This document shows, piece after piece, positions 7,937 to 16,948 of a stretch of 29,527 nt of DNA. Origin of the DNA: Flavobacterium psychrophilum (GTDB taxonomy: Bacteria > Bacteroidota > Bacteroidia > Flavobacteriales > Flavobacteriaceae); assembly GCA_022729635.1 (NCBI GenBank), contig DZAU01000021.1, positions 1 through 29,527 on the forward strand. The letters are read 5' to 3'. The notes under the pieces are model-generated. The model was not told where the DNA came from and ran no database searches. It worked only from the letters and a program-made list of their open reading frames with translations. A program made the position numbers and the translations under genes. The number at the start of each line of letters is the position of its first letter. The first letter of the stretch is position 1.

Positions 7937-8911
7937 ATGCTTTCCATAACCGAATACCAAGACCTCTTTTTAAATAATTTAGAAAAACAAAAAATAGTAA
8001 AAGAGCCGAAAAATCTTTATCTGCCCATAGATTATATTTTGTCATTGGGTGGCAAAAGAATGCGTCCTGTCTTGACCTTAATAACCGCAGAAATTTTTGA
8101 TACCGATTGCAAAAAGGCATTGGCGGCAGCAACAGCTATTGAGATTTTTCATAATTTTTCGCTCATTCACGATGATATTATGGACGATGCGCCTTTGCGA
8201 AGGGGTAAAATTACCGTTCACGAAAAGTGGAATGTAAATACCGGAATTCTCTCCGGCGATGCGATGCTGATTTTGGCTTACCAATATTTTGAGCAATACG
8301 AACCTGTAATTTTTCAGGCTTTGGCCAAATTGTTTAGCAAAACGGCTCTCGAAGTTTGCGAAGGGCAACAATATGATGTAGATTTTGAAAGCCGAAACGA
8401 TGTCACGATTCCCGAATATTTAAAAATGATTGAATATAAAACGGCCGTTCTCGTTGCTGCAGCAATGAAAATGGGGGCAATTGTAGCAGAAACTTCGGAG
8501 GAAAATGCGAATTTAATTTATGATTTTGGTCTCCATTTAGGATTGGCTTTCCAGTTACAAGATGATTATCTCGATGCTTTTGGAAATCAGGAAACCTTCG
8601 GAAAACAAGTAGGTGGCGACATTATCGAAAACAAAAAAACCTATTTGTATCTTAAAGCATCAGAATTTTGTTTGGCAGAAGAAAAAGTAGAATTAGAACA
8701 ATTATTTTCAATACGACTGAAAGATAATTCAAAGAAAATTGAAAGAGTAAAAGCAATTTTTAACACTTCTGGAGCAACTGCTATAACCCAAACGGCAATA
8801 GAATTCTATACTCAAAAAGCCTTTCAAACTTTAAATAAACTTGAAATAAGCGAAGACAAAAAGCGAATTCTGAAAGAGTTTGGCGAAAATTTAATGAACA
8901 GAAAAGTTTAA
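7937..8911 (+). CDS. Trans-polyprenyl diphosphate synthase
   Basis: A trans-prenyltransferase that condenses isopentenyl diphosphate with an allylic diphosphate to make C15-C20 or longer prenyl diphosphates for quinones, carotenoids or lipid carriers. The 324-residue protein has GGKRMRP (residues 38-44), the first aspartate motif DDIMDD (D79-D84) and the second DDYLD (209-213). The first motif lacks the two-residue insertion of typical bacterial farnesyl diphosphate synthases, and F74 lies five residues before it. By family rules that favours a C20 product, though this is inference. It is divergent from tetR; a weak promoter (TTTA, 19-22 nt, TTCCTTTG at 7906-7913) precedes it. Confidence 0.9.
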   Translation: MLSITEYQDLFLNNLEKQKIVKEPKNLYLPIDYILSLGGKRMRPVLTLITAEIFDTDCKKALAAATAIEIFHNFSLIHDDIMDDAPLRRGKITVHEKWNVNTGILSGDAMLILAYQYFEQYEPVIFQALAKLFSKTALEVCEGQQYDVDFESRNDVTIPEYLKMIEYKTAVLVAAAMKMGAIVAETSEENANLIYDFGLHLGLAFQLQDDYLDAFGNQETFGKQVGGDIIENKKTYLYLKASEFCLAEEKVELEQLFSIRLKDNSKKIERVKAIFNTSGATAITQTAIEFYTQKAFQTLNKLEISEDKKRILKEFGENLMNRKV

Positions 8912-8921
8912 TTTCTTACAC

Positions 8922-8954
8922 AACCCTTTCAGGGTTCGAAACCCTGAAAGGGTT
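8922..8954. repeat. Nested palindrome, 15-bp perfect stem
   Basis: AACCCTTTCAGGGTT (8922-8936) and its exact complement (8940-8954) flank a 3-nt loop CGA. Each arm is also a palindrome (AACCCT-TTC-AGGGTT), so either a long hairpin or two small ones can form. It lies 10 nt after the prenyl synthase stop codon. It is related to the hairpins at 21051-21089 and 23399-23431. Confidence 0.75.
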
Positions 8955-8966
8955 AAACAACGAAAT

Positions 8967-9326
8967 ATGAATTTAATTACACCAAAAAATATCGATTCTC
9001 TCCTAAACGAAGCCAAAAAGGAAGCTTTGTACCTCAAACTGATTGAGCAAATCAACAAAGATTTTAATTTAGCAAATGAAGGAATCGATTTTCCAATGAG
9101 CATTTCTCCCGAAGAATTAAAAATCCAACTGCACGAAAAAATCTACCGATTAATTCAATACAAATTCGCCGAATATTTGAATTTGCTTTACATCATTGAC
9201 GTTTCAGAAGAGCAAATCAAGAAACTCGATGGTTCTGATTTAGTGGCATTGTCCGAAAATGTAGCCTTTTTGATTTTGAAAAGAGAATGGCAAAAAGTGT
9301 GGTTTAGAAATATATATCACTCATAA
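8967..9326 (+). CDS. Conserved hypothetical protein after the prenyl synthase
   Basis: A 119-residue, charged, largely helical and probably cytosolic protein, with no signal peptide or membrane segment. It contains a Leu/Ile-rich centre (LIQYKFAEYLNLLYIIDVSEEQIKKLDG) and a basic C-terminal end. I do not recognise a named family. It lies 55 nt downstream of the prenyl synthase gene, across a strong palindrome, so co-transcription is possible but may be reduced. The base use and full-length frame look coding. Confidence 0.7.
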   Translation: MNLITPKNIDSLLNEAKKEALYLKLIEQINKDFNLANEGIDFPMSISPEELKIQLHEKIYRLIQYKFAEYLNLLYIIDVSEEQIKKLDGSDLVALSENVAFLILKREWQKVWFRNIYHS

Positions 9327-9386
9327 AAAAAAGAAAAAACACACACTACTTTAGTATAATACTATTAACCCAAAAAGTCCCAAAAA

Positions 9387-9914
9387 ATGAAAACAAAAAA
9401 AATTACCATTATCCTCTTTTTATCACTGCTTACAGTTTCTTGTAATGAGATAGATAAATTATTAACCTTCACTATTTCAGACCATACTACATTTACAATA
9501 GACAGTGTTTTTCCCGTTAATTTACCAACTGAGGTAATCACTCCAGATGTTGTCACTAATTCCAGTACTGAATTTGAAAATAACAACACAAATGTTAATT
9601 TAGTAAAAGATATAAAGCTAAAAGAATTGAATTTAACAATAACCGATCCAACAAATAAAACATTCAGTTTTCTTAAATCGATACATTTGTATATCTCGAC
9701 AAATAATGATGATGAAATAGAATTGGCATATCAAGATAATATTAACGCCTCTTCGAATTCAATTTCTCTTGTTTGCACTTCACAAAAACTTGATAAATAC
9801 GTCAAAGCATCTAGCTATAAAATAAGAACTAAAGTCACTACGAAAGAAACGTTGACTCAAGACATCACCATAAATTCAGACATGAAGTTCAATGTAACAG
9901 CTAATCCCTTTTAG
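9387..9914 (+). CDS. Predicted lipoprotein, unknown function
   Basis: A 175-residue protein with a lipoprotein signal peptide ending LLTVSC (lipobox cysteine at about residue 19). The mature part is rich in Asn, Thr and Asp with alternating hydrophobic residues, which suggests a beta-sandwich. Phrases such as LKELNLTITDPTNKTFSFLK suggest a secreted or surface domain. It starts about 60 nt after the preceding gene and has a weak -7-like TACTTTAG at 9348-9355. Function unknown. Confidence 0.75.
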   Translation: MKTKKITIILFLSLLTVSCNEIDKLLTFTISDHTTFTIDSVFPVNLPTEVITPDVVTNSSTEFENNNTNVNLVKDIKLKELNLTITDPTNKTFSFLKSIHLYISTNNDDEIELAYQDNINASSNSISLVCTSQKLDKYVKASSYKIRTKVTTKETLTQDITINSDMKFNVTANPF

Positions 9915-9934
9915 TCTAAAAATAAAAATAGTTT

Positions 9935-10411
9935 ATGAAGTTATCTGTATCAAAAAACAACTTATTAACTAACACAATAATTTTTTTTTTAATATTCACC
10001 CTCTTATTCGCTTGTGATTTAAAGAAAACGAAAAATAGTTACACTTACTACCGAGCTGTAAACGGAAAAGACACTGCCTATTTAAAATTGGGAAAAGACC
10101 AAAATCGTTTCTGGGGAAATTACGAAATACGTTACGGGAAAACGGGAAAAGATTCAGGCGATGTTAGAGGTGAATTTCTTGGTGACACCTTGCGAGGTAC
10201 TTTCAGCTATTTGTCTTTTGGTGGCAATTGGAAAAAAACTCCAATTGCTTTATTAAAGAAAAACAACACCTTAATATTGGGCAAAGGTGTCGCAGCAATT
10301 TTAATGGACATGCCTATTTACTTGCCCGAAATCCCAATAGATTACAGCAATCCTGAGTTTATTTTCGAAGAAATAAAACCTAAAAAAATGGATAAAGAAT
10401 CGAAAAAATAA
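9935..10411 (+). CDS. Predicted lipoprotein, unknown function
   Basis: A 158-residue protein with a longer N-terminus, a hydrophobic signal segment and the lipobox LLFAC (cysteine near residue 27). The mature part (YTYYRAVNGKDTAYLKLGKDQNRFWGNYEI, then GDVRGEFLGDTLRGTFSYLS) has repeated strand-turn patterns suggesting a small beta-barrel or lipocalin-like fold. That is only an impression from the pattern. It starts 20 nt after the previous lipoprotein, so the two probably form an operon. Its stop codon directly abuts the stop codon of the convergent phosphatase gene. Confidence 0.72.
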   Translation: MKLSVSKNNLLTNTIIFFLIFTLLFACDLKKTKNSYTYYRAVNGKDTAYLKLGKDQNRFWGNYEIRYGKTGKDSGDVRGEFLGDTLRGTFSYLSFGGNWKKTPIALLKKNNTLILGKGVAAILMDMPIYLPEIPIDYSNPEFIFEEIKPKKMDKESKK

Positions 10412-11740
10412 TTATTCTAATTCCTTTTTCGAAATTATTTTATTCCACAATTCTTTTCCTTCTTTATTATACAGGGTCAATTTCATTTGCCGGTTATCTT
10501 TGTCTCCTGAAAAAGAAATAATTCCAAAATTATTCTCAGCAAACAAACTTCCTGCTACTTGATTTGTGTTTTTGTCCTCTTTATAGGAAGTTGCTATCCC
10601 AGAAGTTAATGGCGAAACTGTCCAGTCATAAAGCGGATAGGTTCCTTTTCTGTCTAATTTTGATAATTCGGTAAAATGTCTATCGCCAGACAAAAACAAC
10701 ACGCCTTTTATTTTATTAGTTTCTATTTCTTTAAGAAGTTTTTCCTTTTCTTCGGGATAGGTGGCATAATTTTCGAAGCGGGCAGCAGTTGTTATGACTT
10801 GACCACCAATATAAATAATTTTAAAAGTAGCTTTTGAATAGGACAAAGCATCGATAAGCCATTCAAATTGTTTGTCACCAAGAAGAGTTTTTGTTCCCGT
10901 TTCTCGGTCATTTGGAGATTTAAAAAAGCGATTGTCTAAGAGGAAAAATTGAACATCTCCCCAATTGAAAGTCGAATAATTTCCTTCGTTTTGTTCTGGA
11001 TTCATTCCATAACTTTTGTTTGCCCAGAAATATTTGAATGCTTCTAAAGTTAAATTTTTATTGTAAAAACTCCTGTCGCTGTCATTAGGTCCAAAATCGT
11101 GGTCGTCCCAAATGGCAAAATTTTGGGTTTTTGCTAATAATGGCTGTATTTCCTTTATGGAGCGGGAATGTGTGTAGCGATGCAAAATCCCTGTTTTACT
11201 ATCCCAATCGACTTCACGTAAATATAGATTATCACCACCCCAAATCATAATATCAGGGTTCTTTGAATTTATTGATTCAAAGATAGAATACCCACTTCCG
11301 TATCCTTTTCCCGGTCGGTCAACTTCAGGTTCGTTGATATAAGTACAACTGCCCAAAGCAACCGTAAAATCTGGAGCATCTTCTCGCCATTGCCACAATT
11401 TCTTGGATGAAAAAGAAGTTTCGTAAGGCAAAACAACCATTTTATTATTGATAAAAACGTTGTATTTGTATTTTTTTCCGGGTTGCAATTTATCTAAAAC
11501 TATATGATAAGTAAAACCAACCTCTTTCGAAGAAGAATAATTTTCAGAAACGAATACGTTTACCGGATTGTCTATTGCAAAATACTCGATTTTTACCGAA
11601 GCATTTTCTTTGGTTTGCAGCCAAATAACCGCTTCTTTCATCTCGCAGTAACCCACCATTGGACCCGATTGTAAAAGGTTGTTTTGAGAAAATCCATAAC
11701 TCAAAAACAAAATAAAAAACAGTTGTATAAACTTTTTCAT
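10412..11740 (-). CDS. PhoD-like metallophosphatase (alkaline phosphatase D family)
   Basis: A secreted phosphatase or phosphodiesterase of the PhoD-like metallophosphatase family. I start it at the ATG giving MKKFIQLFFILFLSYGFSQNN, a clean signal peptide; the frame extends 28 codons upstream but those run into the outer-membrane protein gene. In the 442-residue product the N-terminal domain precedes the catalytic part. Family motifs are ALGSCTY, IMIWGGDN, IWDDHDFGPND (metal-binding Asp/His) and LFLSGDRHFTEL. It follows the outer-membrane protein gene by 10 nt, so the two form an operon. Substrate is unknown; phosphate acquisition from organic esters is likely for the family. Confidence 0.88.
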   Translation of the reverse strand: MKKFIQLFFILFLSYGFSQNNLLQSGPMVGYCEMKEAVIWLQTKENASVKIEYFAIDNPVNVFVSENYSSSKEVGFTYHIVLDKLQPGKKYKYNVFINNKMVVLPYETSFSSKKLWQWREDAPDFTVALGSCTYINEPEVDRPGKGYGSGYSIFESINSKNPDIMIWGGDNLYLREVDWDSKTGILHRYTHSRSIKEIQPLLAKTQNFAIWDDHDFGPNDSDRSFYNKNLTLEAFKYFWANKSYGMNPEQNEGNYSTFNWGDVQFFLLDNRFFKSPNDRETGTKTLLGDKQFEWLIDALSYSKATFKIIYIGGQVITTAARFENYATYPEEKEKLLKEIETNKIKGVLFLSGDRHFTELSKLDRKGTYPLYDWTVSPLTSGIATSYKEDKNTNQVAGSLFAENNFGIISFSGDKDNRQMKLTLYNKEGKELWNKIISKKELE

Positions 11741-11750
11741 AGCTAAAATT

Positions 11751-12290
11751 TTAAAAATATGCTCTAACAAAAGGCACAAAAGGTTCGGTATCATAACGAT
11801 CGTTTTGCAAGAGGTTATAACCAATACCTATTGTCACATTACCAGTTCTATAACCCGCACCAAGAATAAGACTCGTGTCCCAATAATCTTCAGAATAATT
11901 ACTGAAACCCTCTTCTTGATAATTTACCCGAGATTGATTTAATCCAACAGAAAATTGAATCTGAGGGATTGGATTAACCAATACAATGGTGCTTATGCCA
12001 TAGACAAAAGAAGAAAAATAATTTTTTGAAGAGACATAATTTAAATTAAGCCCAGCTCCAACGGCAACGACTGGATTAAAATTGTAAATAGCACTTGGAG
12101 CCAAAAAAATATCAGTATAACCACTGGAAAAACCCAACCCAATTCCGCCTCCAAATTGTACTTTTTTCCAAAAATCACTTGGTGGTTTTGGTACATTTAC
12201 TTGCCCTTGAGCAAGTAACCCATTTGAAATCAATAAGATAATTATTGCTAAAATTAATTTTGAGGCAAATTCTAAACGGCACTTTTTCAT
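11751..12290 (-). CDS. Predicted outer-membrane beta-barrel protein
   Basis: A 179-residue protein with a signal peptide (hydrophobic stretch ending NGLLAQ) and a series of glycine- and aromatic-rich amphipathic strands (FGGGIGLGFSSGYTDIFLAPSAIY, LGAGYRTGNVTIGIGYNLL). It ends VPFVRAYF, with the terminal aromatic residue typical of barrel proteins. It lies directly upstream of the PhoD-like gene. It is divergent from sucA with a 117-nt gap, in which I see no clear minus-strand promoter. Role unknown. Confidence 0.8.
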   Translation of the reverse strand: MKKCRLEFASKLILAIIILLISNGLLAQGQVNVPKPPSDFWKKVQFGGGIGLGFSSGYTDIFLAPSAIYNFNPVVAVGAGLNLNYVSSKNYFSSFVYGISTIVLVNPIPQIQFSVGLNQSRVNYQEEGFSNYSEDYWDTSLILGAGYRTGNVTIGIGYNLLQNDRYDTEPFVPFVRAYF

Positions 12291-12338
12291 AACTATTTAA
12301 ATTTTTAACAAAACAGCGTATAAATGTATTTAAAAAAA

Positions 12339-12369
12339 TTTATACAACTGATGTTTTATTGTACTTTTG
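12339..12369 (+). promoter_or_regulatory. Promoter of the sucA operon
   Basis: TACTTTTG (12362-12369) matches the -7 consensus, with TTTA (12339-12342) 19 nt upstream as the -33 box. The sucA ATG follows 38 nt later. Confidence 0.65.
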
Positions 12370-12407
12370 CCGAACATTTTTAACAAAATAGCAGATTTAA
12401 AACAATT

Positions 12408-15182
12408 ATGGATAGGTTTTCATTTTTAAACGCCGCACACACCGAGTTTTTCGCACAATTATATAATCAATATATAGAAAATCCAGATAGTGTGGAACCA
12501 AGTTGGAGAAGTTTTTTTCAAGGCTTCGATTTTGGAATGGCAACTTATTCAGGGGAAAGTTCATTGTCTAAAACAGAAAAGGGTTCCTCAGGCGGTTTTG
12601 AAAGTAATGCTGCTTCAGATAAACTTCAAAAAGAGTTCAATGTTATAAAATTAATTGACGCTTATAGAACTCGAGGACATTTGTTTACCAGAACCAATCC
12701 TGTTCATAGAAGAAGAACATACACTCCTACATTAGATATTGAAAATTTTGGACTCTCGAAGGCCGATTTATCTACTGTTTTTGACGCAGCAAAAATCATC
12801 AAAATTGCACCTTGTAGTTTGGCTGATATTTTAGGACATTTAGATAGAATATATTGTCAATCTATCGGTGTAGAATATATGTATATTCGAAAACCTGAAG
12901 ATATTCAATGGATTCAGAATAAAATTGGACAAAACGATAATCATCCCAGTTTTTCTCCTGACCAAAAAAAGGCAATTCTCAACAAATTAAATCAAGCGGT
13001 TTCTTTCGAGAATTTCTTACACACTAAATACGTTGGTCAAAAACGTTTTTCACTCGAAGGAGGCGAATCGATTATCCCTGCCATCGACGCTTTAATTGAA
13101 ATGGCAGCCGAAAAAGGAATAGAACAATTTGTGATGGGAATGGCGCATCGTGGTCGTTTAAATGTTTTGGCAAATATTTTTGGTAAATCCACTCAAGATA
13201 TTTTCGGCGAATTTGAAGGTAAAGACTACGACCAAGACAATTTTGATGGCGATGTAAAATACCATTTAGGGCTTACTTCCCAAAAAACTACCAGCTCAGG
13301 AAAAACCATCAATATCAATCTTGCTCCAAACCCTTCGCACCTCGAAACCGTTGGCGCTGTAATAGAAGGAATCACCAGAGCCAAACAAGACAAATATTTT
13401 CCAGACGATTTTTCAAAAGTTTTACCCATTGCCGTTCACGGTGATGCTGCAATTGCCGGTCAAGGACTTTTATATGAATTGGTTCAAATGTCGCAACTCG
13501 AGGGTTACACAACTGGAGGAACAATTCATATTGTGATAAATAACCAAGTAGGTTTTACTACTTATTATCTTGATGGGCGTTCTTCCACTTATTGTACCGA
13601 TGTTGCCAAAGTAACGCTTTCTCCCGTTTTACACGTCAATGCCGATGATGCCGAAGCAGTAGTTCACGTAATGTCATTTGCTTTAGAGTTTAGAATGAAA
13701 TTTGGTCGGGACGTTTTTGTAGATTTACTTGGATACAGAAAATACGGTCATAACGAAGGCGACGAACCTCGTTTTACCCAACCTATTTTGTATAAAATTA
13801 TAGCGAAACATAAAAATCCTAGAGATATTTATACCGAGAAATTAATTACAGAAGGAATTATTGATGCCGATTATGTAAAAGGCTTGGAAATAGAATACAA
13901 GTCGAAATTAGAAGTAAATCTCGAAGAATCCCGTAAAAAGGAATTAACAATAATTACCCCTTTTATGCAAAACGAATGGCAAGGTTTTGCAAAAGCGGGA
14001 TTAAAACAAATGTTTAAAAAAGTAGATACTTCTTATTCTAAAGAAGGACTTACGGCTGTCGCCAATGCGATTTGTAATTTGCCAAAAGACAAAAAATTCA
14101 TCAGCAAAATCCAAAAATTAATCAACGACAGAAAAACAATGTTTTTCGAAACCAATAAGTTAGATTGGGCAATGGCCGAACATTTAGCTTATGGTTCCCT
14201 TTTAAGAGAAGGTTTTGATGTTCGGATTTCGGGACAAGACGTAAAACGAGGTACTTTTTCGCATCGTCACGCTGTTGTAAAAGTCGAAGAATCAGAGGAA
14301 GAAGTGGTTTTAATCAATAATTTAGAAGGCAAAAAAGGAAAATTCAGTATTTATAATTCGCTATTGTCTGAATATGGCGTTTTAGGATTTGATTACGGAT
14401 ATGCTTTGGCAAACCCAAACTCATTAACCATTTGGGAAGCACAATTTGGAGATTTCAGCAACGGAGCCCAAATTATGATTGACCAATATATTTCTTGTGG
14501 AGAAGACAAATGGAACAATCAAAACGGAATCGTTTTATTGTTGCCTCACGGTTACGAAGGTCAAGGAGCAGAGCATTCTTCAGGACGGATGGAACGCTAT
14601 TTGCAACTTTGTGCCAGACAAAACATGTTTGTTGCGGATTGTTCGACTCCGGCAAATTTCTTTCACTTGTTAAGAAAACAAATGAAAACAAATTTCCGTA
14701 AACCGCTTATCGTGTTTACACCAAAGAGTTTGCTTCGTGATCCAAGAGTCGTTTCCGGCATAGAAGACTTTACAACAGGTACTTTTCAGGAAACCATTGA
14801 TGACGATGTAGTAAATAAAAACGAAGTAAAAACCTTGGTTTTCTGTACAGGAAAATTTTATTATGACATTACCGCCGAAAGAGAAATTAACGGTCGTAAA
14901 GATGTAGCAGTCGTAAGAATCGAACAATTATTTCCGTTACCAACAGAGCAATTGGCAGCAATTATTGCGAGTTATCCAAATGCCGATGATTATGTTTGGG
15001 CACAGGAAGAACCAAGAAATATGGGAGCTTACAGTTATATGTTGATGAATATAACTACTGTAAAATTTAGATTGGCATCGCTAAGAGCATCTGCAGCATC
15101 CGCATCAGGAAGTTACACACGGTCAAAAAAACGTCATGCAAATGCAATTAAAATGGTTTTTAATAAGAATTTAATGGGATAA
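12408..15182 (+). CDS. sucA: 2-oxoglutarate dehydrogenase E1 component
   Basis: The thiamine-diphosphate-dependent decarboxylase of the 2-oxoglutarate dehydrogenase complex. It converts 2-oxoglutarate to a succinyl group on the E2 lipoyl domain in the TCA cycle. At 924 residues it is close to the usual family length (about 930). The N-terminal segment FLNAAHTEFFAQLYNQY is the typical E2-contact region. MAHRGRLNVLANIFGK (about residue 245) and HGDAAIAGQG...INNQVGFTT (about 344-385) form the substrate and ThDP/Mg site. The C-terminal transketolase-like half contains LPHGYEGQGAEHSS and ends with WAQEEPRNMGAY. The stop codon is one base from the next start, so the DUF4160 gene is tightly coupled to it. 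Confidence 0.97.
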   Translation: MDRFSFLNAAHTEFFAQLYNQYIENPDSVEPSWRSFFQGFDFGMATYSGESSLSKTEKGSSGGFESNAASDKLQKEFNVIKLIDAYRTRGHLFTRTNPVHRRRTYTPTLDIENFGLSKADLSTVFDAAKIIKIAPCSLADILGHLDRIYCQSIGVEYMYIRKPEDIQWIQNKIGQNDNHPSFSPDQKKAILNKLNQAVSFENFLHTKYVGQKRFSLEGGESIIPAIDALIEMAAEKGIEQFVMGMAHRGRLNVLANIFGKSTQDIFGEFEGKDYDQDNFDGDVKYHLGLTSQKTTSSGKTININLAPNPSHLETVGAVIEGITRAKQDKYFPDDFSKVLPIAVHGDAAIAGQGLLYELVQMSQLEGYTTGGTIHIVINNQVGFTTYYLDGRSSTYCTDVAKVTLSPVLHVNADDAEAVVHVMSFALEFRMKFGRDVFVDLLGYRKYGHNEGDEPRFTQPILYKIIAKHKNPRDIYTEKLITEGIIDADYVKGLEIEYKSKLEVNLEESRKKELTIITPFMQNEWQGFAKAGLKQMFKKVDTSYSKEGLTAVANAICNLPKDKKFISKIQKLINDRKTMFFETNKLDWAMAEHLAYGSLLREGFDVRISGQDVKRGTFSHRHAVVKVEESEEEVVLINNLEGKKGKFSIYNSLLSEYGVLGFDYGYALANPNSLTIWEAQFGDFSNGAQIMIDQYISCGEDKWNNQNGIVLLLPHGYEGQGAEHSSGRMERYLQLCARQNMFVADCSTPANFFHLLRKQMKTNFRKPLIVFTPKSLLRDPRVVSGIEDFTTGTFQETIDDDVVNKNEVKTLVFCTGKFYYDITAEREINGRKDVAVVRIEQLFPLPTEQLAAIIASYPNADDYVWAQEEPRNMGAYSYMLMNITTVKFRLASLRASAASASGSYTRSKKRHANAIKMVFNKNLMG

Positions 15183-15183
15183 T

Positions 15184-15420
15184 ATGCCAACAATATTTTA
15201 TATAGACGGAGTTCGATTTTTCTTTTATAGCAATGAACATTTGCCAAAGCATATTCACATTGAAAAAGGAGAAAAAACAGCAAAGTTCAATATTGAATTT
15301 GTAGAATTAATAAAATCGTCAAGATTTAACGCATCAGAATTGAAACTAATTCGTAATTTAGTCGAAGAAAACCAACAACTTTTAATACAAAAATGGGATG
15401 AATTCTTTAGCAATAAGTAA
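15184..15420 (+). CDS. DUF4160 protein, toxin-like partner
   Basis: A 78-residue protein of the DUF4160 family, recognisable from PTIFYIDGVRFFFYSNEH and the conserved PKHIHIEKGEKTAKF segment, with its basic, histidine-rich core. DUF4160 genes commonly pair with DUF2442 genes, and the pair is predicted to act as a toxin-antitoxin-like module; I am not aware of an established biochemical activity. Here it starts one nucleotide after the sucA stop codon and overlaps the DUF2442 gene by 23 nt. It is therefore co-transcribed with the TCA-cycle operon. Confidence 0.88.
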   Translation: MPTIFYIDGVRFFFYSNEHLPKHIHIEKGEKTAKFNIEFVELIKSSRFNASELKLIRNLVEENQQLLIQKWDEFFSNK

Positions 15421-15634
15421 ATCAAAAAAAGCGATAGATGTAGCATTTTCAGATTCTAAAATGATTGTTTTTTTAGAGGATGGCAGAGAATTATCAATTC
15501 CTCTAGAATGGTTCCCAAGATTAAGAAAAGCTACGGCTAAACAATTAAAAAAATGGCGTTTCATAGGCAATGGAGAAGGAATACATTGGGAGGAAATAGA
15601 CGAAGATGTTTCTGTAGAAAATTTATTAGAATAA
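15398..15634 (+). CDS. DUF2442 protein, antitoxin-like partner
   Basis: A 78-residue DUF2442 protein. The family pattern is clear: a strand segment (IVFLEDGRELSIPLEWFPRL), then KATAKQLKKWRFIGNGEGIHWEEIDEDVSVENLL. The fold resembles a small DNA-binding or antitoxin-like domain. The ATG lies inside the DUF4160 gene, so translation is probably coupled. It ends 18 nt before sucB. The usual interpretation is an antitoxin for the DUF4160 partner, which is inference from gene pairing. Confidence 0.88.
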   Translation: MNSLAISKSKKAIDVAFSDSKMIVFLEDGRELSIPLEWFPRLRKATAKQLKKWRFIGNGEGIHWEEIDEDVSVENLLE

Positions 15635-15652
15635 TATAACAATAGATATAAA

Positions 15653-16885
15653 ATGATTTTAGAAATGAAAGTCCCATCACCGGGGGAATCAATCAAAGAA
15701 GTTGAAATCGCAACTTGGTTAGTAAAAGATGGTGATTATGTAGAAAAAGATCAAGCTATTGCTGAGGTTGATTCAGACAAAGCAACTCTGGAATTACCGG
15801 CAGAAGCCAGCGGAATCATTACACTAAAAGCCGACGAAGGCGATGCAGTTGCCGTAGGTTCTATTGTTTGTTTAATTGATACTGAAGGTAAAAAAACATC
15901 CGCAACATCCGCAGAAACAGAAAAAAAGGAAGCAAAACCTGTTGAAGTAAAAGTTGAAGATAAGAAAGAAGAAGTTAAAGCAGCGGCAGTTGCTCCAACT
16001 TCTTATGCTTCTGGAACTCCATCTCCAGCAGCTAAAAAAATATTGGAAGAAAAAAACATCCAACCATCGGATATTGTAGGAACCGGAAAAGACGGGAGAA
16101 TTACTAAAGAAGATGCTGTAAATGCAGTTCCTGCAATGGGAACTCCAACAGGTGGAAGTCGCGGAACTGAACGTACTAAACTGTCGATGTTGCGTCGAAA
16201 AGTTGCTGAAAGATTAGTTGCCGCCAAAAACGAAACCGCCATGTTAACTACTTTTAACGAAGTAAATATGACGCCGATAAATACCATTCGAAACGAATAC
16301 AAAGACGCTTTCAAAGCAAAACACGGCGGACTTGGTTTAGGATATATGTCGTTTTTTACAAAAGCAGTAACCAGAGCCTTACAAATGTATCCTGACGTAA
16401 ACTCAATGATGGATGGCGATTATAAAGTGGGTTATGATTTTTGCGATATTTCAATTGCCGTTTCCGGTCCAAAAGGATTAATGGTTCCCGTAGTTCGCAA
16501 TGCCGAAAACCTTACCTTTAGAGGTGTTGAAGCCGAGATAAAAAGATTAGCTCTTCGTGCTCGTGACGGACAAATTACCGTTGACGATATGACTGGAGGA
16601 ACATTTACAATAACGAACGGAGGTGTTTTTGGAAGTATGTTATCAACGCCAATTATCAATCCTCCACAGTCAGGAATTCTGGGAATGCACAATATTATCG
16701 AGCGTCCAATTGCTGTAAATGGTAAAGTAGAAATCCACCCAATGATGTACGTGGCACTTTCTTATGACCATAGAATTATTGATGGTCGTGAGTCTGTTGG
16801 TTTTTTGGTAGCAGTAAAAGAAGCTTTGGAAAAACCATTAGAATTATTAATGGATGGCAATGCCAAAAAAGCTTTGGAGTTGTAG
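15653..16885 (+). CDS. sucB: 2-oxoglutarate dehydrogenase E2, dihydrolipoyl succinyltransferase
   Basis: The core acyltransferase of the 2-oxoglutarate dehydrogenase complex, moving the succinyl group from lipoamide to CoA. The 410-residue protein has one lipoyl domain (residues 1-77) with the lipoylated lysine K43 in VDSDKATLE, an Ala/Pro/Lys/Glu-rich linker, and a peripheral subunit-binding domain ([13 protein letters not shown]...GRITKEDAV). The catalytic domain has its active histidine near residue 372 in [15 protein letters not shown]. An internal ATG at 15665 would still give a complete lipoyl domain; I keep 15653 because [13 protein letters not shown] is common in relatives. It is the last gene of the operon. 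Confidence 0.96.
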   Translation: MILEMKVPSPGESIKEVEIATWLVKDGDYVEKDQAIAEVDSDKATLELPAEASGIITLKADEGDAVAVGSIVCLIDTEGKKTSATSAETEKKEAKPVEVKVEDKKEEVKAAAVAPTSYASGTPSPAAKKILEEKNIQPSDIVGTGKDGRITKEDAVNAVPAMGTPTGGSRGTERTKLSMLRRKVAERLVAAKNETAMLTTFNEVNMTPINTIRNEYKDAFKAKHGGLGLGYMSFFTKAVTRALQMYPDVNSMMDGDYKVGYDFCDISIAVSGPKGLMVPVVRNAENLTFRGVEAEIKRLALRARDGQITVDDMTGGTFTITNGGVFGSMLSTPIINPPQSGILGMHNIIERPIAVNGKVEIHPMMYVALSYDHRIIDGRESVGFLVAVKEALEKPLELLMDGNAKKALEL

Positions 16886-16906
16886 ATTTTAATAAGTTCT
16901 CAATAC

Positions 16907-16948
16907 AAAAATCCCAAAATCCAATTATTACAGGAGTTTGGGATTTTT
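16907..16948. terminator. Bidirectional terminator after sucB
   Basis: AAAAATCCCAAA (16907-16918) and TTTGGGATTTTT (16937-16948) form a perfect 12-bp stem with A-rich and T-rich edges, working in both directions. The 3' arm lies inside the end of the minus-strand retropepsin gene, whose stop codon falls in the loop. Confidence 0.8.

Noticed and set aside
11741..11824. 28-codon N-terminal extension of the PhoD-like protein
   Set aside because: It overlaps the outer-membrane protein gene, and a clean signal peptide starts at 11740.
15165..15655. Direct repeat ATAATAT..AACAATA around the DUF4160-DUF2442 pair
   Set aside because: Short and AT-rich; the match is too weak to be called a target-site duplication.
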